NCBI GenBank assembly: GCA_002914805.1
Contig: JXTB01000177.1
Coordinates: forward strand, 255,790-319,789
Source: Parasponia andersonii
Lineage: Eukaryota; Streptophyta; Magnoliopsida; Rosales; Cannabaceae
Reading direction: 5' to 3'
DNA: 64,000 bases
How positions within the stretch are numbered: the stretch's first letter is position 1; every line of letters starts with the position of its first letter. Shown piece by piece: positions 1 to 12,579 of this stretch. Below the pieces are notes generated by a model that worked only from the letters and a program-made list of their open reading frames with translations, was not told where the DNA came from and did not search any database. Both the position numbers and the translations under genes were made by a program.

Positions 1-600
1 GTCATTCATACTCTTTAATCATAGTAGATCTGTGACTTGCATTGGAATAATATTCTCTAAACAACCCTTCAAAGACATCCCAAGTCATACCGGTCTCCTA
101 TCGTGACAACTTGATAGTTTCCCACTAGTTAACAGCACCATCAGATAGCTTATAAATAGCAAAAACCACTTGGAACTCAACAGGTGTCCTAATGGTCGTA
201 AAGATCTTTTTGATTTCCCTGAGCTATCTTTCAGCTACAGTGGGGTCCGGTTTACCATTGAAAGTTGGCAGACTCAGCTTGACGAAATCCTTGAAAAAGC
301 TGGCCTGACGAGCCTCGGGATCTCGCTGAGCCCTTAATCCTGATATTTCCTGTATAGCATCATATCAATCTGCTAATGGTTCTAGAATTTCTCGTTGTGG
401 AGGAGGAGTATCATTTCTTGGCTCTTGCCTCGGTACTCTTCTTCTCGGAGGCATTTTACTGGTCTGTATACACATGCCAAAGTGTCAGTGAGACAATGAT
501 GCTGAATTTCAAAATACTCTTTTTGTTTTAATAATTACAATCTAATCTAACGATGCCACATCCAAAGTAGACAAACATCTGCTATGATACAAAAATTTTC
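1..600 (-). mobile_element. gypsy element, 5' internal part (gag start, primer-binding site), runs off the window
   Basis: Read on the minus strand, the stretch begins with a Met codon near 454 and encodes an Arg-rich start (MPPRRRVPRQEPR) followed by gag-like sequence (LSLPTFNGKPDPTVAER and later MTWDVFEGLFREYYS). This is the usual start of Ty3/gypsy gag of the Tekay/Del kind. A degraded Met-tRNA-like primer-binding site lies next to the LTR at about 579-592. The pol part would lie left of the window. The copy is broken. Confidence 0.8.
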
Positions 601-2627
601 TATCACGGCCCAAACTCCAGGTCAGTGGCAGAAAGAGAATTTCACAAGTGGAAATTCAAAGGCTATTTTAGAAAAATTCATAAAAATAATTTAAAAAAAA
701 AATTCTCATAGTTTTGTGATCATCATTAGACTTAGATTGTTAATGAAATTTATTAAAATAAACCAAGTATCATTATCAGTAGTCTCATAATCCAACACAC
801 TAGTTATACAGACAGAGTCTTTGAAACAAGCCCATTAATATTTAATATAAGCCAAAATAAATAACAGTGTTATTTACATAGTTTCCAATTTCCTACACAG
901 TAACCAACTCCTCAATCCTTTGCTCTCGAGTTTCCAAAGTCACACCGAGCACTGCCTGAGAGGGGAAAAGTAAGGGATGAGTACTCACATACTCAGCAGG
1001 AATTTAATTACCCTTTAGATTGATGCAATTTCTCAAATCTACATGGTTAGTTCCTTTAAATCCATGTATAAATCAAATTTATAAATCCATTAGTATCCAG
1101 AATAGTCATATATTAAAAACCAAAATCAAAACCACATCATTGTACATATCATACATCAACAAGGATATAAGTGAGCTCTCATCCTTCCATCACGACCCTG
1201 TAATACCTCTATAGCAAGGCTACCATGCATCTAATAATCAAATCATGGTTTAAAAATCCAACTTGGCATTATTCTGGGATTTATTGTAACATGGGTAGTA
1301 CACCACTGGTTTACCCCAAAATTAGTATGTAAAAATATATAAAATAATTTATGCAATCCAATTCGAGTATAACCTAACACTTAACAATACTTTCTTTAAC
1401 TATTGTAAAATCACGATTTTTTATAAATAAATTTTAATGCAAATAAAATCCAAAACAAATATAAAAATTAGGTAATCGAACCCCTACCTTGATGTGGTAG
1501 TAATACCAGGTCAATAACGCTTGAAAAATCCCCGGTTAGTTACTTAGGTGCTTAAATGACAATTTTTAGTTCCTAGTAAGTCTACTTGAAAAAGTGACTT
1601 TTCCACCAGAACTTTAATACAGAAATGGAGGTCACCATTGAATTTAGAGCACCCAAAAATGTTAGGTCAGATATATACTTTGTCAGAAATAGGTTCTGAT
1701 GCTGGACTGGCCCGTGGCACGTAAAATGGTGCAATTTGTGCCACGAAATTTCAATTTTCATTCCACAACGAAACATAGTGATATTGTATATCAAAATTCA
1801 TGTCTCGACCTTACTGAGTCCAAATTCGAAAATCAGAACTCAGTTTCGAGGTCCCTAGCATTAATTAAGCCCAAAAATCTGAGAATTACATAAATACCAC
1901 CTTTTGAAACTAATTAAAAAAATATTCTTTTTTTAATTACTATTTCCCACACTTTCTGTTACCCTTTTTACTTTTACCAACTATAATTATTCATAATTTT
2001 TAACCCTTTTTCATCTCATATATTTACTTCGGGTAAATAAATCATTTAATCAAAATAAATACGTGAATATCACTTTTTACATAGTTGGTAAAAATGGTAA
2101 AAATGATAAAAATTTACCGGAGATGAATTTTAATGTGAAACTACTTGGAGTTAATTGGCGACAGTGAGACGGAACTTCACTTGTCAGAGGTGTCGAAAAC
2201 AAAGGTCAGACGGCGCTTCGGTGGCTGGAAAACTTCGCCGGAGACAGAATTTTTTGGGGGCCGCTACGGCTTCGTCCGATGTCGAAATGAGGCGGGACTG
2301 GTGACGTTGGATTCGTCTTCGAAAGCCCTTCGACACAGGCTAGTGTGTTGGCTGAGGCAGATAGTGGTGCGGTGGCTGGAGGCAGCAGCAGATCCGGTGT
2401 CTTCTCTCTTTTTCTCTTTCCCTCAAGCCCTATTTGCTAGAGATTAGAACTTCTGAAGGGTTTTTAAGAAAAAAACTAGGTACTGTTACAAAATATTATA
2501 ATATTCTAGATATTTTATTACTTTAATCGAAAATTCAATTTTTATAACTTTGCCATTACTCTTAAAATATCCAATTTGCCCTTATGACTTCATAGATTTT
2601 ACAATAATCACCTGCTTTGTAACACCA
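601..2627 (-). repeat. 5' LTR (about 2.0 kb) of the left-edge gypsy element
   Basis: The stretch lies immediately upstream, in minus orientation, of the primer-binding site and gag. The end next to the gag reads TATCACGGCCC on the plus strand; the outer end is TGGTGTTACAAAG read on the minus strand. It includes a C+G-rich block at 2140-2450 with a plus-strand open frame of 100 codons that I regard as chance, and a region (1020-1800) clearly related to 49360-50560, so the family has at least two LTR copies here. The outer boundary is inferred. Confidence 0.65.
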
Positions 2628-4860
2628 TGCTTAGTTATACTAGTTTAATATGAATATTTGCTTAATTTTATAAATTGATCAGTAATTTTATCTAATTTAA
2701 GCAAGAGACAAAATCTACTTTGTTTTTCTGACTACTATTATCACAAATTTTCTGACCTTATACTTAGTAATAGTTTAAATTATGTGAATTATCATTAATT
2801 AGTATAAAATTATCTAATTTTAATCTAATATGATCATTGAGTAATATGTAATAGTGTAATGATAAGTACTATAGCATTATAGATGTAATAGTATTATACT
2901 ATTATATATAGCTAACTAGCGTACAATTAATTATTTTATATCTAATTTGATTGTATGACAATATGTATTAGTATTATTATAAACATTGATACTCGTATAC
3001 TTTGTCATGTTATGATCAGTGATTAGTGATATTAGATTAATTTGAATTTTCACATAATTTTAAAAACTTCCTTTACTTTTCAAATAATTTTAGAGTGGGA
3101 TAAGATGCAATAGTGTTGTATTAAGCACTATAATGATTTACTTTGTCACATTATACTCCATGATATTAAATTAATAAAATTTCTCACTATTTAATATAAA
3201 GTCATTTACTTAGTATCAAAGTTGATCATGGATCACTATGTAATTATATTATAATATATAATCTCCTACATAGTGAGAATATGCTGATAATAATTGATTA
3301 CTATAAATTTCTACTTAATTTAGTAAAATGCATTTATTTTTTATTTATTTAAGTATGAGATAGCTCGTAATAGTGTAACATTTAGTACTTTAATTAGTTA
3401 TTTTGGCACATTATCATATAAGATATTAAATTACTTGAAATTCTTACTAATTAATGCAATATATATAATTATTATTACACAAAGTATTATAATTAATTAT
3501 GGCTTATAATTTGACCATAAAATAATATATAATTAATATTGTGCAAAATACTATAATTAATTACTTTGTTACACGATATTTAGAGAGTCTAAATTAATTA
3601 TATTTATCACTAATTAGTTAAATGACACTAAATCTAAATCTAATTTGATTACGAGACAATATGTAATAGTGCTATAATTTTTAAAAAATTAATAGTATTA
3701 AACTACGTATTATAATTACATATATTGTGATATAATTATTATTAATCTATCACACTATATTGAAATATATAAATGAATCAAATTTGTCACTAACAAACGT
3801 AAATTTTCATTTAATTTAAACCTAATTTAACCACGGGATAATATATAAATAGTGATATACAAAGTACAATAGTCATTTAACTTGTCATATTATATGCAAA
3901 TTTACTAAACTAATTGCATTTTTTACTAATTAGTTTAAAGTGATTCAATTAAAATTTAATATCATCATAACGCAACACGTAATATTATTACATTAGGTAT
4001 TATTATTTTTACTAAATTTGTAGATTTTGTATTTAATTTTAAATATATAACGCATAGATTAGAAATAGGGGAGACCCATTTTCTAAATAGAGCTACTCAG
4101 ATCAAAGGTAATTGGTAGTCTATCTCATCATTTTACTTTATACTTATCTACTTAATGAGATTAAGATTAGTGACAATACATTAATGTGATTTTTCTTACT
4201 TTTACAAAATTCATTTAATTTGTTCCTAATTTTAACATGTCACAACATTTAATATTCAAAATAATTAATTACTCATTTAATTTCATATTATACGTGATGA
4301 TATTAAATTAAATAAATGTCTCACTAATTTCACTAATTTTTTACATATTACACAATTTTCTCTCACTAATTATTTATATTAGCTTAATATATATACACTG
4401 CTTTATTCAGAACTGGATTAATTGCTAATGAGAATAAGCTTTATTAATTAACTATTTCAACGTAAAGATGAAAATAATAAGGTAAATTAGCATGAAATGA
4501 TATTAATTTCTCAAAATGACATTAAAAACACTTGTTACAACTCAAATACTTATTTTTCGAATCAAAATACTTGTCTTCTAATGAATAATACTTGACATTC
4601 AATCCAGCATACTTCTTATTTAATTATTTTACCGAGTCCAAAATGGTCAAATCGCATAAGGAGAACAATATTTTCGTCGTAATTTTACAATTCAGCTCTT
4701 AATGTTTTCAATTTTTATGTTACTGATTTTACACCATTGGCCCTCAAAAGTATCTTTCATTTTTTCCCATAATTTTTGATGGCCAATTACCAGTATTTTT
4801 TTTTTCCATGACTTGCTATTCTAAGTAACTATATACTCAACGTTTTTGTCTTTGAGTGAG
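2628..4860. repeat. AT-rich intergenic DNA with a degenerate tandem-like repeat array
   Basis: No gene is recognisable. From about 2740 to 4350 related phrases recur: forms of TTTGTCACATTATAT, then GATATTAAATTAAT, CTCACTAATTAGT and AATATGTAATAGTG. Examples start near 3003, 3140, 3402, 3560, 3745, 3880 and 4265. The spacing is irregular (about 135-385 bp), so this is an old decayed array rather than a young satellite. The rest is plain AT-rich DNA. Confidence 0.5.
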
Positions 4861-5960
4861 GCACCTTAGAATTTACCATAATAGAAAGAAGTAAAAAAAG
4901 AAAGAGATAAATAATGAATATGAAAGTGCCACATCACACAACCAATTTAAATGGAGTATTGGAATATGTGTACAATACAAACACACTTTATTCTCATCTA
5001 TAAAAGGACTACGGAATAAGAGAAAAAAAAATACGTCATTCTAGTGAGAGAAATACTATAGTCCAAGGAGAGAAAGTCAGCGGGAGATAAAGTAGTAGAG
5101 TAGAGTCTCTTCAACCACAATTTCTCTAGTTTGATTTTATTTTCTTTAGTTTTAGATTTTTATTTTTTTAGGATGTTTACATTTAATATTTTTGTTTTTC
5201 TTCATTCAGTTATAACTAAATTTCTTTTTCTAGGGCTACAATGTTTACATTTAAATATTTTTCTTCCAATTTCGTTCATGAATTATTTTTTCTAGTTGAG
5301 TTTTTAATTCTATTTTTAATATTTCTATTTAATTGGCCACTAAATAGATGATATGTTAATCATAATGAAACCAGAAGGAGATTTATGTATCTAGTTCGTT
5401 AGATTAAAAACCATAAGTTGCATGTAAAATAGGAATATATTTACATGGTTCGTGTAGTCGCTATATGAGTTTCTATAGATCTTAATGAATTTTTGATTAC
5501 TTTAATTCATATAGAAATATAGTGAATTCGTAATTAAGGGTATTTTTGCTTGAACTTAGGAGGGGATAATGAATAAATTAGAGAATCTCGATTATTAACT
5601 AGGGGAATAATTTTAGACTAATAAGATAGAGAATCTTAGAGTGGATTAGTTAAGGTGAAATTAGACACCTTAAATTTATTTTTATTGATTTAAATCTCGT
5701 TCAATTTTTATTTTATGCTTTCTTTAATTTAAATTTTATTTTTGTTATTTTAATTGCTTTTAGTTTATTTTTAGTTTTAATTTAATTTAATTTAATTTTT
5801 CTTTAGACGATTAATTCAAATCAAATTAGGGTTAGTTAAATTTTAGTACTTAATAAATTAACAGTCTTCGTGGGACTATATTTATACTCAATTGCTTATT
5901 ACGCTAGCATACACTTGCATTTAAAAATTTCACAATAGTCTTCGAAAAGGAGGGTAGAGT
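4860..5960 (+). repeat. probable LTR/leader-like fragment with TATA box, plus strand
   Basis: A plus-strand TATA box (CTATAAAAGG, 4998-5007) is followed by an AG-rich leader and a long T-rich stretch without open frames. Near 5868-5950 sits CTTCGTGGGACTATATTTAT and then GCATACACTTGCA, resembling the CGTGGG...ACTTG block often found near the end of some gypsy and large non-autonomous LTRs. No partner LTR is seen in the window, so the assignment is an inference. Confidence 0.35.
4998..5007 (+). promoter_or_regulatory. TATA-like box, plus strand
   Basis: CTATAAAAGG followed about 30 bp later by a purine-rich leader-like stretch. Probably an LTR promoter relic; no gene follows. Confidence 0.35.
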
Positions 5961-6059
5961 ACTGTTAATGTTTGGTGTGTTTTAGTTACAAAAGAAGAGA
6001 GTGAGTTTAGTTCAGTTAAAGTGAGAGATGAGTTAAGACAAATAGCCATATCAAGAAAA

Positions 6060-6600
6060 TCAAATGAAGGAGGAAGTCTAGATGGGGAACCCATAATGCC
6101 AAAACCATCCTAAAGGAAGGTTTATTGATGTGCTGAAAGACTAATGATAACAGTGAACAAAAGTAGACATGGAATAGGGCTGGAGATACTATGGGTAGTA
6201 GGATCTGAACGCGAGGGTGCTGTATTTTCTATTACAAATGGAAATATACACACAATAATATGAATATGGTGTGAGGTATAGATAAGACCAATGACACGAT
6301 CTAGACTGAGATAAGCACTTTGATTGAGAGAATTACCCAACGAAAAAACAAGGACGAGAATTTGGGATCTATTTTTGAGTTGTGTATGGTCTAATCACGG
6401 ATAACATAAACAACCAAAGACTTGATGATTTGGTAAAGTTGGAGACACACAAAAGAGATACTCATAGGATGAATGAAATGGGAGACTTGAGTTTTAGGAG
6501 ACGATTTATAAGGGGAATTGCAGTTCCAGAAGCATGAAGCTAGTAGGTGAGGGAACAGATGCATCGTGAATGACAGCTTTGCCAATTTCAATAATATGGC
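6060..6600 (-). mobile_element. copia pol fragment (integrase C-terminal/linker region)
   Basis: Minus-strand frames give protein typical of the copia integrase-to-RT linker: a stretch like NHQVFGCLCYP, then PNSRPCFFVGYSLNQSAYLSLDR and IYTSHHIHIIV. Known Ty1/copia polyproteins carry the same FGCLCYPWL...CVFVGYS...AYLCLD series. The copy is short, broken and has no LTRs that I can find. It is a fossil fragment, separate from the copia family in the ABCG introns. Confidence 0.8.
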
Positions 6601-7640
6601 GATGACTTCATTTGGACTATTAGATATATAGAGGTATTATTTTTACCTATCTATAAATATTGTTTAGTCCAATTAAAATTTATTACGTACGTTTTTTCAT
6701 GGTAAAAAGTAAAAAGGAAAAAACATCAAATAATACATATTGTTATTATTATTTTTTCAATTACTTAAATTATGGTAGCCATTAGATAATAATTCAACGA
6801 CTAAAAAAAATCCTAAAAATAAGTAAAATAAAATATTCCTATTAAATAATGACCCATGTATATATATATATATATATATATTTATGTATAGGTGCTTCTT
6901 CAACGAGTACCGTATTTTTTTTTTACTGATAGATGATTATTCAAATTTGGACCATTAAATTTTGATCTGATGAATATAATTACATTAATAATTCTACGAA
7001 AAAATTTAATGTAATTCTTACTTACGTAAATATAGATAGTTATCTGTAACTTAAAAGATTGGTTACCTGTTTGTGACCTAATGAGTTAGATAGTTTATTT
7101 TTTCTTTTATTTTCTTTCTATTTTTTTTCTATTCCTATTCCATAGTTGATTCTTTATATTTATATTCTCGTTCCCGTTTTTCATACGTTATAATGGCTAC
7201 TTCTGAATATTTAGATATTAATTTACAATCTCTCCTTTTATAGTCTAAGACGTTTTTTTTTTCGGAGTTCACTTTTTATTTTCTACAACATGGTATATAA
7301 TTTTTAATTTTGCTTTACTATCTCTTCTTATTACCTCTCTCTCTCTGAGTTCACGTTTTTTCCCCTTATTATAAATAAATATATATAAATATTCATTTTC
7401 CACACATTTTTCATGTAGACTTCTTCTTAGTTATTTTTAACATAAGATAATACTTATTTCAATGCTGTAAAGTTTATCACTCATGCCTGGTATGTTTGAT
7501 GGTCTAAATTATGTGTTTCTTCTAAGTTTGCTTTGTTGTGGTTTACCTTATTGGTTAATGCATGGTCCCTTGGTAATTGTTGGATGGTCCCTTGGTAATT
7601 GTTGGATTATTTAGTATAATGATTCATGTTAACTTGATTT
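6601..7640. other. AT-rich spacer with microsatellites, no gene seen
   Basis: Low-complexity T-rich DNA with a (TA)n run at about 6857-6880 and a CT run near 7337. At 7564-7612 a 24-bp phrase containing TGGTCCCTTGGTAATTGTTG is tandemly doubled. No coding sequence is supported. Confidence 0.5.
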
Positions 7641-9689
7641 TCTATGGTGGGAATAAAATTTCATTGGAGTCATGCAGAGATTTTATTAATTAGACTCTGA
7701 GCAAGATGTAATTGGTTTGGACCAACTTCCCTAGTGTTGGTAAATACTTGGAAGGAGAATGAGATTTTGATTTTCGAATCGCTAAACGGCATTGAGTTAT
7801 ATGCATTAGTTTTATGTTTGACAGGTCTTGAGTGGTACATGTTAGTATGTGATTTCTTTCTTGAAAATTTGGATGTAGCTTCCAAATTCATATAGCCTAC
7901 ATATGTATTAATTAGTTTATTATGTCTAGTATAAATCTCCATTAAATATTAATATTTATTTTGAACGATTAAGTGAGAACTGAAGTTTGTTTTACCTTCT
8001 TTGAGAAAATATTTTGACAATGTTTTACACTTTTATATTTTCTAAATCACCTAATGTTCCCTTATATACAAAAAAAAAGCACTCTATAGTGTTTAGTTAT
8101 TTGGATTGAGGCCCAAATATTTTATTATTTTTGAAAGAAAAATTGACCGTAGTAAATTAAATTTGGCCTCATTTGTTATTTTACCAAATAAGTACAGTTT
8201 ACATAATAAATATCTGTTTGTTGATTATGAAAGATATGCTAATATCTTATTCATGCATTCCATGTTTGTTTTACTAAATGGTTATTATGTATAACTTAAC
8301 TTTATATATTGATACATGGACTATTAGATATTTTCATCATATTCACATGGAATGAGACTTTTTCTAAATGTTGATGTTGAGTTGGAATTAAATCCCTTAT
8401 TTTGTTTAACTTATATATTGCATAGATATTGTTATATGATAAATAGTAATTAGATTGAGACTACTCATGGATTTTACTTAAAGTCGTTGGATTCTACCTC
8501 TATGTTGTGAAAGGTACTCAAAGTTTAGGTTTAGTTTATTTTTTGCCAGGGAGAAACCATATTCCTATGCCTCAACACTTTTTATAAACAAAGTTATCAA
8601 AAAAAAAGTTTTTTATTAAAAATTGAAGTGAGGTTACATAGGAGATATGCATCACTCTAGGATAGTACCAGACAACCTATCCTATTAGAGCCTTATTTTT
8701 GAGGTGTTAAGTGCGGATTTCAGTTGTCGTATGCATATTTCCAGGATATTGCATTGCATCCATGGAGTTTTTCTTTATATCAGAGACTTGTAGAGTCTTT
8801 GAATTAGCATTGCTTTGATTTTCTTTAATGGTGTTTTACATTGGATAAAAGATTTGAAATGCTTTTGAAATTTCTCATGTTTGGATACTTGCATTTGAGA
8901 TTGAAGTTTGCACTAGTGTTTTGCATTAGTGATTTCCTGTTTGGGCATTCTAGTTTTGTCTTTGACTAGAAGTAGTTTGTGTTTAGTATTATTCCTCGCT
9001 CTAATCAAAGAACAAAAAATAGTTGTGAGCCATTGAACTCTCTTTGTCACATTTGATTTCTAAGCTCGTTTATCTTATGTGGTGTAACACAAGGATCCTT
9101 GTTCTTCGTTTTAAACTCTATTTAGTTGTGTCCTGTGCCTGGGAAAGAGACTCTTATTAGAGTCATTGACTCAGAGATTGTCTAGATCTAGGTTCTAATT
9201 GTAGACAAATGAGTATGTCCCAAGAGATTGTTGATCTGGTATGATCAAGGGGACAATATTCTTATATCTAATATTTGGTCTGTTATTCTAGTTTTGTGCC
9301 TTACAATCATTGTTCAGAGTCATGTGTTCTCGGATTCTAATCATAGTTATCATGATCATTTCATCACTCATATACTTGAAGTTGTCGTTTCGAACCATAG
9401 GTGCTGAGATTCTTGTACCTATTACTGAGTCATCTTTTGACTCTGTATCTCTTCGGGCACATCCTTGTCCTTATACCATACCATTATGAGGTTTGGTATA
9501 TTGGCGAGGTTCTGATGCCAAGTGAGGATAATGTGTTTCACACGCTTTCGTTAACTTGTGTTCAGCTAATACCCTTAAATTCTATAGTCGAGTGTTCATT
9601 ACGCTTCCAGTAACTATTTCTTACGATCTTGTTCGTACTCTTAGTCTCTACTTGAATTTCGGGACGAGATTCCAATAAGGAGGGGAGAA
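7641..9689 (+). mobile_element. unresolved internal region ending in a gypsy 3' edge
   Basis: The last 40 bp read ATTTCGGGACGAGATTCC and then AATAAGGAGGGGAGAATG, the end-of-pol phrase and polypurine tract that precede the 3' LTR in Tekay/Del-like chromoviruses, and an LTR follows at once. The preceding 2 kb has no open frame or motif that I recognise, so it may be a decayed or non-coding internal region, or unrelated DNA. Confidence 0.4.
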
Positions 9690-11795
9690 TGTAAAATCCC
9701 AATTTTTATAGGGGTAAAACGGTCATTTGACCAATTTTTTAAAAAAATTTAAATTAATTAAATATTATATATATATATATATACATATACTTTCTCTTTC
9801 TCTCCCTCATCCACCCCTCCACTCTCCCGACTCTCTCTCGCTCTCTCTCATTCTCTCAGCCGAAGGAACACTGCCGCCACCTCGCCCATTGTCCGACCAA
9901 GCAAGCTATCGGCGAAGCTCCCCCACGCCTCCTACTGCCCACACTACCGATCCCCGGTCACTGTCGAGCTCGACATCGCCGGAAAATACTGTTTTTGGTT
10001 GCAGGGAATTTCGATTTCCAGCAACGATTCCGACTGTTTTAGGTTGCATTCTTGGGTTCGTTGGGTTTGTATCGTCGATAGGAACCTCAAGGTATATATT
10101 TCACGATCCTATTTTGTCCGGTTTGAAAGTTGCCATTTTTGGGTGTTTTTAAGTTTTGAATTTTAGTTTTTAATCCGACCGTTAGATTTCATTTTTGTTG
10201 TCATTTTTGGAATGTACTCAGAAAATGGTGAACTTTGATATATATATATATATATATTAACTCTATTTAGTGATCGGCATGAAAGTCAATATCTAACAGC
10301 TTAGATTTTGTCTAGTTTTATGTGTCACCAGTTCGGTGTCAGCCTAGACCCAAATTGGTCGAGTTATATGTCTAACTTAGCTATTTTAGACATTAGAAAT
10401 TCAATGAAGAGATCCGTTCATTGATTCGAAGCTTCGTTGAGGGGCCGATGTTTCCCAAGTGAGCGATCGAGGGCGTGGAATTGGTTCCCGATCCTCCGAA
10501 CGACCGTCCAATTGACACCTTAAGCATCTAATAGCGTGGTATCGCTATTCTAATGAGGTAGGGATTCGATTACTTGATTCTAAAATTAATTTAATTTATG
10601 AATTTTACATATTTTCAATAAATATAGAATTTCGTAAAATAATTTATAAAAATTATGTTTATGTCCATTTTTGATCTAATTTGAGATATAAACTGTCTGA
10701 GAGACATGTCACATTATTTGGCATGTCATATATACTGTTTTAGATTATTTTTTTTGCAAGAAATTGGATTTTTGGGTTTTGATAAAAAATAGCTGTTGTA
10801 TTGTCGAAATTTTTAGAAAATCCAAAATAGTTTGAGAACTCAGTTTTGAGAACTAGAAGTGATCTGATTAAAGAATACTACATGGTTATTTTGAAATTTT
10901 GTAGAAATGGTACATATCCTTATTCTGTTATTTATAAAACATTTGTATACATTCACACATTTATGATGCCTTTTATTGGGTGATCGGACTTACGGCGCCT
11001 CCTTAAGTGGCTCGGACTTACGAGTGATCCATTAGGACACTTCAGACAGCATGATTGCATACATGGTTATATGTTGGCTTGAATAGATATGTACTGGTTT
11101 GATGGATGTTTTACAATGGTTTGGAATGTTTGAATAGTTGGACTATGATTTCCACTTGAGTTTTTGTGAATTGTTTGGAATAGAACACTAACCATGTAGG
11201 ACTTTCAACGTGAGTATATTTTCTTACATAAAAAAACTTGTAATCGATTCTCTACTGAGCATTCCCTTTATTTATTCTCACTTTCAAATATTGATTTATT
11301 TTGGGTAAATTATTTTGGTGACTTGTCAAGATTATTTGGCATATGTGTGTCGTTTCCCACATCTTTATTAGTTGGTTTGTACTCTGTATCATTTTTCTTT
11401 TTAAGTCAAATTTATTTAGCCAATAGTAATATATTTACTAAGTGATGTATGAGGATGATATTGCTTTTAAATTGAGTACTTAGAAATACAAATAATTTTA
11501 TGTAGATTATTTGAAGAATGGACCTAAGGTTTTAATTTGACCCATTTCTCTAAATGTTATGAATTTAAAAATATTCCTAAATTAATCAATTGGAATTCCT
11601 CTTATTTTGAGTGGAATATTTTCTTGAAAATCTATATTGATGAGAGGTTTCATTAACTTGAATTTTACTTATTTGTGACAAGTATAATTTTAAAACTCTA
11701 GTACTCGATTTTCTGAAATTTTAGAAAAATACTATTTATCACTGTTTTAACTAAAAATTACTAAAAGTCACCGCCTTAGAATTTTAGTCGTGACA
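9690..11795 (+). repeat. LTR (2.1 kb) of a Tekay/Del-like gypsy element
   Basis: Begins TGTAAAATCCC directly after a polypurine tract (AAGGAGGGGAGAAT) and ends GTCGTGACA, so it has TG...CA ends. It contains a (TA)n run, a C-rich block (9800-10010) typical of these LTRs and, near 11250, CTACTGAGCATTCC, a phrase related to CTGAGCT in the other long LTRs here. No primer-binding site follows, so it is a 3' LTR. The upstream partner LTR is not in view. A 141-codon open frame at 9727-10152 is rich in Ser/Pro and looks incidental. Confidence 0.7.
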
Positions 11796-11835
<40 letters not shown>

Positions 11836-12496
11836 TTATATCAATGGAAAGATGATCGCTTCCCTGAATATTTGTTTCTTATAATTTTCGGTTTGGACAT
11901 TTGGATATGCTATTCTGGAGTAGCTTAATGTTGGAGAAGGATACGCGTAGGAGGAAGCTTTTATTTTTTATTTTTTATTTTATTAATATTATTATTTTTT
12001 GGCTTGAATGAACAGATAATTAATCAACCTACTTTTTCCAGAAACCAATTTTTTGCTTGTGGTTATTATCTACTCTCTAAATATTTCTTTGTAGATCTTT
12101 TACAACTTTTGGTTATTTTTATCACTATATAATAGTCAATTATTACAATCAATATTTACCACACATATTATATTATTTGTTTTTTAAGAGCTAGACCTAG
12201 ACGTTTCTTCTAGAGTCTGAGAAAATCAGCATCATATTCTGTCAATCCAGTGTGGAATTACCTCAAATTAATGTCAACATTGAATGAGCCATTAGTTTAA
12301 CTAGTATCATACTAGTGATATCACTGGAATGACTAAGCAGTACCATTGTTTCGTCTTTCCAACCCACTCGGGAAGATACTTGGCCAATGTGTCCAGTCAG
12401 ACACATTCGGGACAATTGAAATCCGTGTAGCGTATAAAATCACCAGGCTGGAATATTATTCGTCCAGTAGTCAAACGTATATCCTCCTAGTGAATT
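11796..12496. other. spacer: long TA microsatellite, then unrecognised DNA
   Basis: (TA)n at about 11796-11835, then T-rich DNA. From about 12200 the composition is more balanced. A near-perfect palindrome ACTAGTATCATACTAGT lies at 12300-12316. No gene or known repeat is recognised. Confidence 0.4.
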
Positions 12497-12574
12497 TTAC
12501 GCGGCCCTTGTAGGGATAATGACTGAACGGTCTGAACTAGAGTTAGAGACCTTAGGTTTAATTTGATCAATATC
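12497..12574 (-). CDS. candidate end of a host exon, left side of the Tat insertion
   Basis: Read on the minus strand across the empty site of the Tat element (removing 12575-22316, one duplication copy included), an open frame runs from an ATG at 22370 to a TAA at 12499-12497: 43 codons, starting MIEAVQDGIRFKDMMISHD and ending SVIIPTRAA. Possible splice acceptors (ACCTAG or GTCCAG) lie just before the ATG. I do not recognise the protein. The frame is short enough to be chance, so this is only a candidate interrupted host exon. Confidence 0.25.
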   Translation of the reverse strand, partial: DIDQIKPKVSNSSSDRSVIIPTRAA

Positions 12575-12579
12575 ATGAG

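Noticed and set aside
2145-2447. 100-codon plus-strand open frame
   Set aside because: Inside the GC block of an LTR, on the strand opposite to the element; most likely chance.
9727-10152. 141-codon Ser/Pro-rich open frame
   Set aside because: It lies inside an LTR just after its start, has no known domain, and its composition follows the CT-rich repeats there.
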